The position numbers and the translations under genes are program-made. A stretch of DNA of 6,655 bases from an uncultured Flammeovirgaceae bacterium. GTDB lineage: Bacteria > Bacteroidota > Bacteroidia > Cytophagales > Cyclobacteriaceae. Of the stretch, positions 5,963 through 6,655 are shown piece after piece. The stretch is from assembly GCA_946480685.1 (NCBI GenBank), contig CAMLLI010000250.1:1-6655 (forward strand), read 5' to 3'. The notes beneath the pieces were generated by a model. That model had not been told where the DNA came from, did not search any database, and worked only from the letters and a program-made list of their open reading frames with translations. The first letter of the stretch is position 1; each line of letters starts with the position of its first letter.

Positions 5963-6655
5963 ATGACCCTCTTTGAAAAACATAAGGCAACGATTGGCAA
6001 TGCCGTAAAAGCATTACACGACAGAACTTTTTTTGCACACTACCCTGAACATCCTGCACCTGCTATATATGGCGAAACCGCTGACGCTGATGCGCAAGCT
6101 AAATTCAAGGCTACCCTTGGTAAAAAGTTTGAAGAGCTGAAACAGCCGGCAGCCGAAGCCTGGATTGGCGAAGAAGAATCGCCGTACCTGCAGGAAGCAT
6201 TGAAGATACAGTATCCTTCCTATAGCCTGCAAACATTGGTTGACAATGCGAAGAAAGCATTTCATGTCTGGAGAAAAGTTTCTGTAGACGATCGTGCCGG
6301 TATATTGATTGAATCTCTGGAGCGCGTCAAGCAGCGTTTCTTCGAGATTGCGTATGCTACCATGCATACTACCGGACAAGGGTATATGATGGCATTCCAG
6401 GCATCCGGCCCTCATGCGGCAGATCGTGCACTCGAAGCTATAGCAGCAGGTTATGAAGAATTACAACGGTTCCCGTCCAAAACGGTTTGGGACAAGCCTA
6501 TGGGTAAATTCAATATACAGTTAAACAAAGAGTGGCGTGCAGTACCGAAAGGTATATCGGTTGTTATAGGATGCTCAACCTTCCCCACATGGAATTCCGT
6601 CACTGGTATATATGGAAGTCTTATTACCGGTAACGCAGTTATCGTAAAGCCGCAT
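5963..6655 (+). CDS. paaN: PaaN-type aldehyde dehydrogenase of phenylacetate degradation (partial, runs off right edge)
   Basis: The frame from ATG 5963 is open for 231 codons to the window edge. Full-length members are about 550 residues, so roughly 40% is present. The N-terminus (LFEKHKATIGNAVKAL 3-18, YPEHPAPAIYGE 27-38), MHTTGQGYMMAFQASGPHAADRALEA (134-159, read in parts) and VVIGCSTFPTWNSV (200-213) match the separate PaaN branch of the aldehyde dehydrogenase superfamily, not the fused PaaZ protein with a C-terminal hydratase domain. Residues 217-230 (YGSLITGNAVIVKP) form the start of the nucleotide-binding part. The catalytic cysteine and glutamate lie beyond the window and could not be checked. 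The expected role is oxidation of the ring-opened semialdehyde CoA intermediate in the paa pathway; this rests on the family name, not on anything tested here. The leader is A-rich, with no Shine-Dalgarno sequence. Other paa genes may follow on the right. Confidence 0.88.
   Translation, partial: MTLFEKHKATIGNAVKALHDRTFFAHYPEHPAPAIYGETADADAQAKFKATLGKKFEELKQPAAEAWIGEEESPYLQEALKIQYPSYSLQTLVDNAKKAFHVWRKVSVDDRAGILIESLERVKQRFFEIAYATMHTTGQGYMMAFQASGPHAADRALEAIAAGYEELQRFPSKTVWDKPMGKFNIQLNKEWRAVPKGISVVIGCSTFPTWNSVTGIYGSLITGNAVIVKPH

Noticed and set aside
6014..6415. 133-residue minus-strand frame inside paaN
   Set aside because: It is antisense to the PaaN-conserved frame, has no recognisable motif, and its cysteine- and arginine-rich make-up looks like a codon shadow.
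1..6655. Many short GTATATAT-like strings across the window
   Set aside because: Most fall in frame as Val/Gly-Ile-Tyr or Tyr-Ile codons using ATA and TAT, so they reflect codon use, not a spaced regulatory repeat.

Overview
The window looks like chromosomal DNA from a member of the Bacteroidota, probably a soil or water relative of the Chitinophagaceae. This placement is inferred. The support is that no gene has a Shine-Dalgarno sequence, one possible promoter has the TTTG / TAnnTTTG layout of that phylum, lipoproteins are frequent, and there is an ECF sigma factor paired with an anti-sigma protein that carries its own outer-membrane barrel. No mobile element, CRISPR array, rRNA or tRNA was seen.

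Layout. Positions 1-582 (minus strand) hold the N-terminal part of a CinA-type protein, which runs off the left edge. Everything else is on the plus strand. A secreted lipoprotein with three Ig/cadherin-like repeats (662-1648) is followed by a perfect 10-bp hairpin. That hairpin lies directly before an ECF sigma factor (1716-2270). The sigma gene overlaps by 17 bp a 467-residue protein (2254-3657) with a short cytoplasmic head, one inner-membrane helix, a long disordered linker and a C-terminal beta-barrel. After about 200 bp that hold only a doubtful 45-codon frame and a hairpin comes an FMN-dependent 2-hydroxy-acid oxidizing enzyme closest to lactate 2-monooxygenase (3860-5125). Then come a DUF4197 lipoprotein (5198-5938) and, 24 bp later, the first 231 codons of a PaaN-type aldehyde dehydrogenase (5963 to the right edge), which belongs to phenylacetate breakdown.

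How the genes work together. The sigma factor and barrel protein form a two-gene signalling unit. Its architecture matches the dual membrane-spanning anti-sigma (Dma) systems described in Bacteroides thetaiotaomicron, where one polypeptide links the outer membrane to a cytoplasmic sigma factor and affects outer-membrane vesiculation. This is the most interesting part of the window. The right part is metabolic: lactate (or a related hydroxy acid) oxidation and the start of what may be a phenylacetate operon continuing past the window. The Ig-like lipoprotein next to the sigma factor may be surface exposed, but no sequence evidence shows that the sigma factor controls it.
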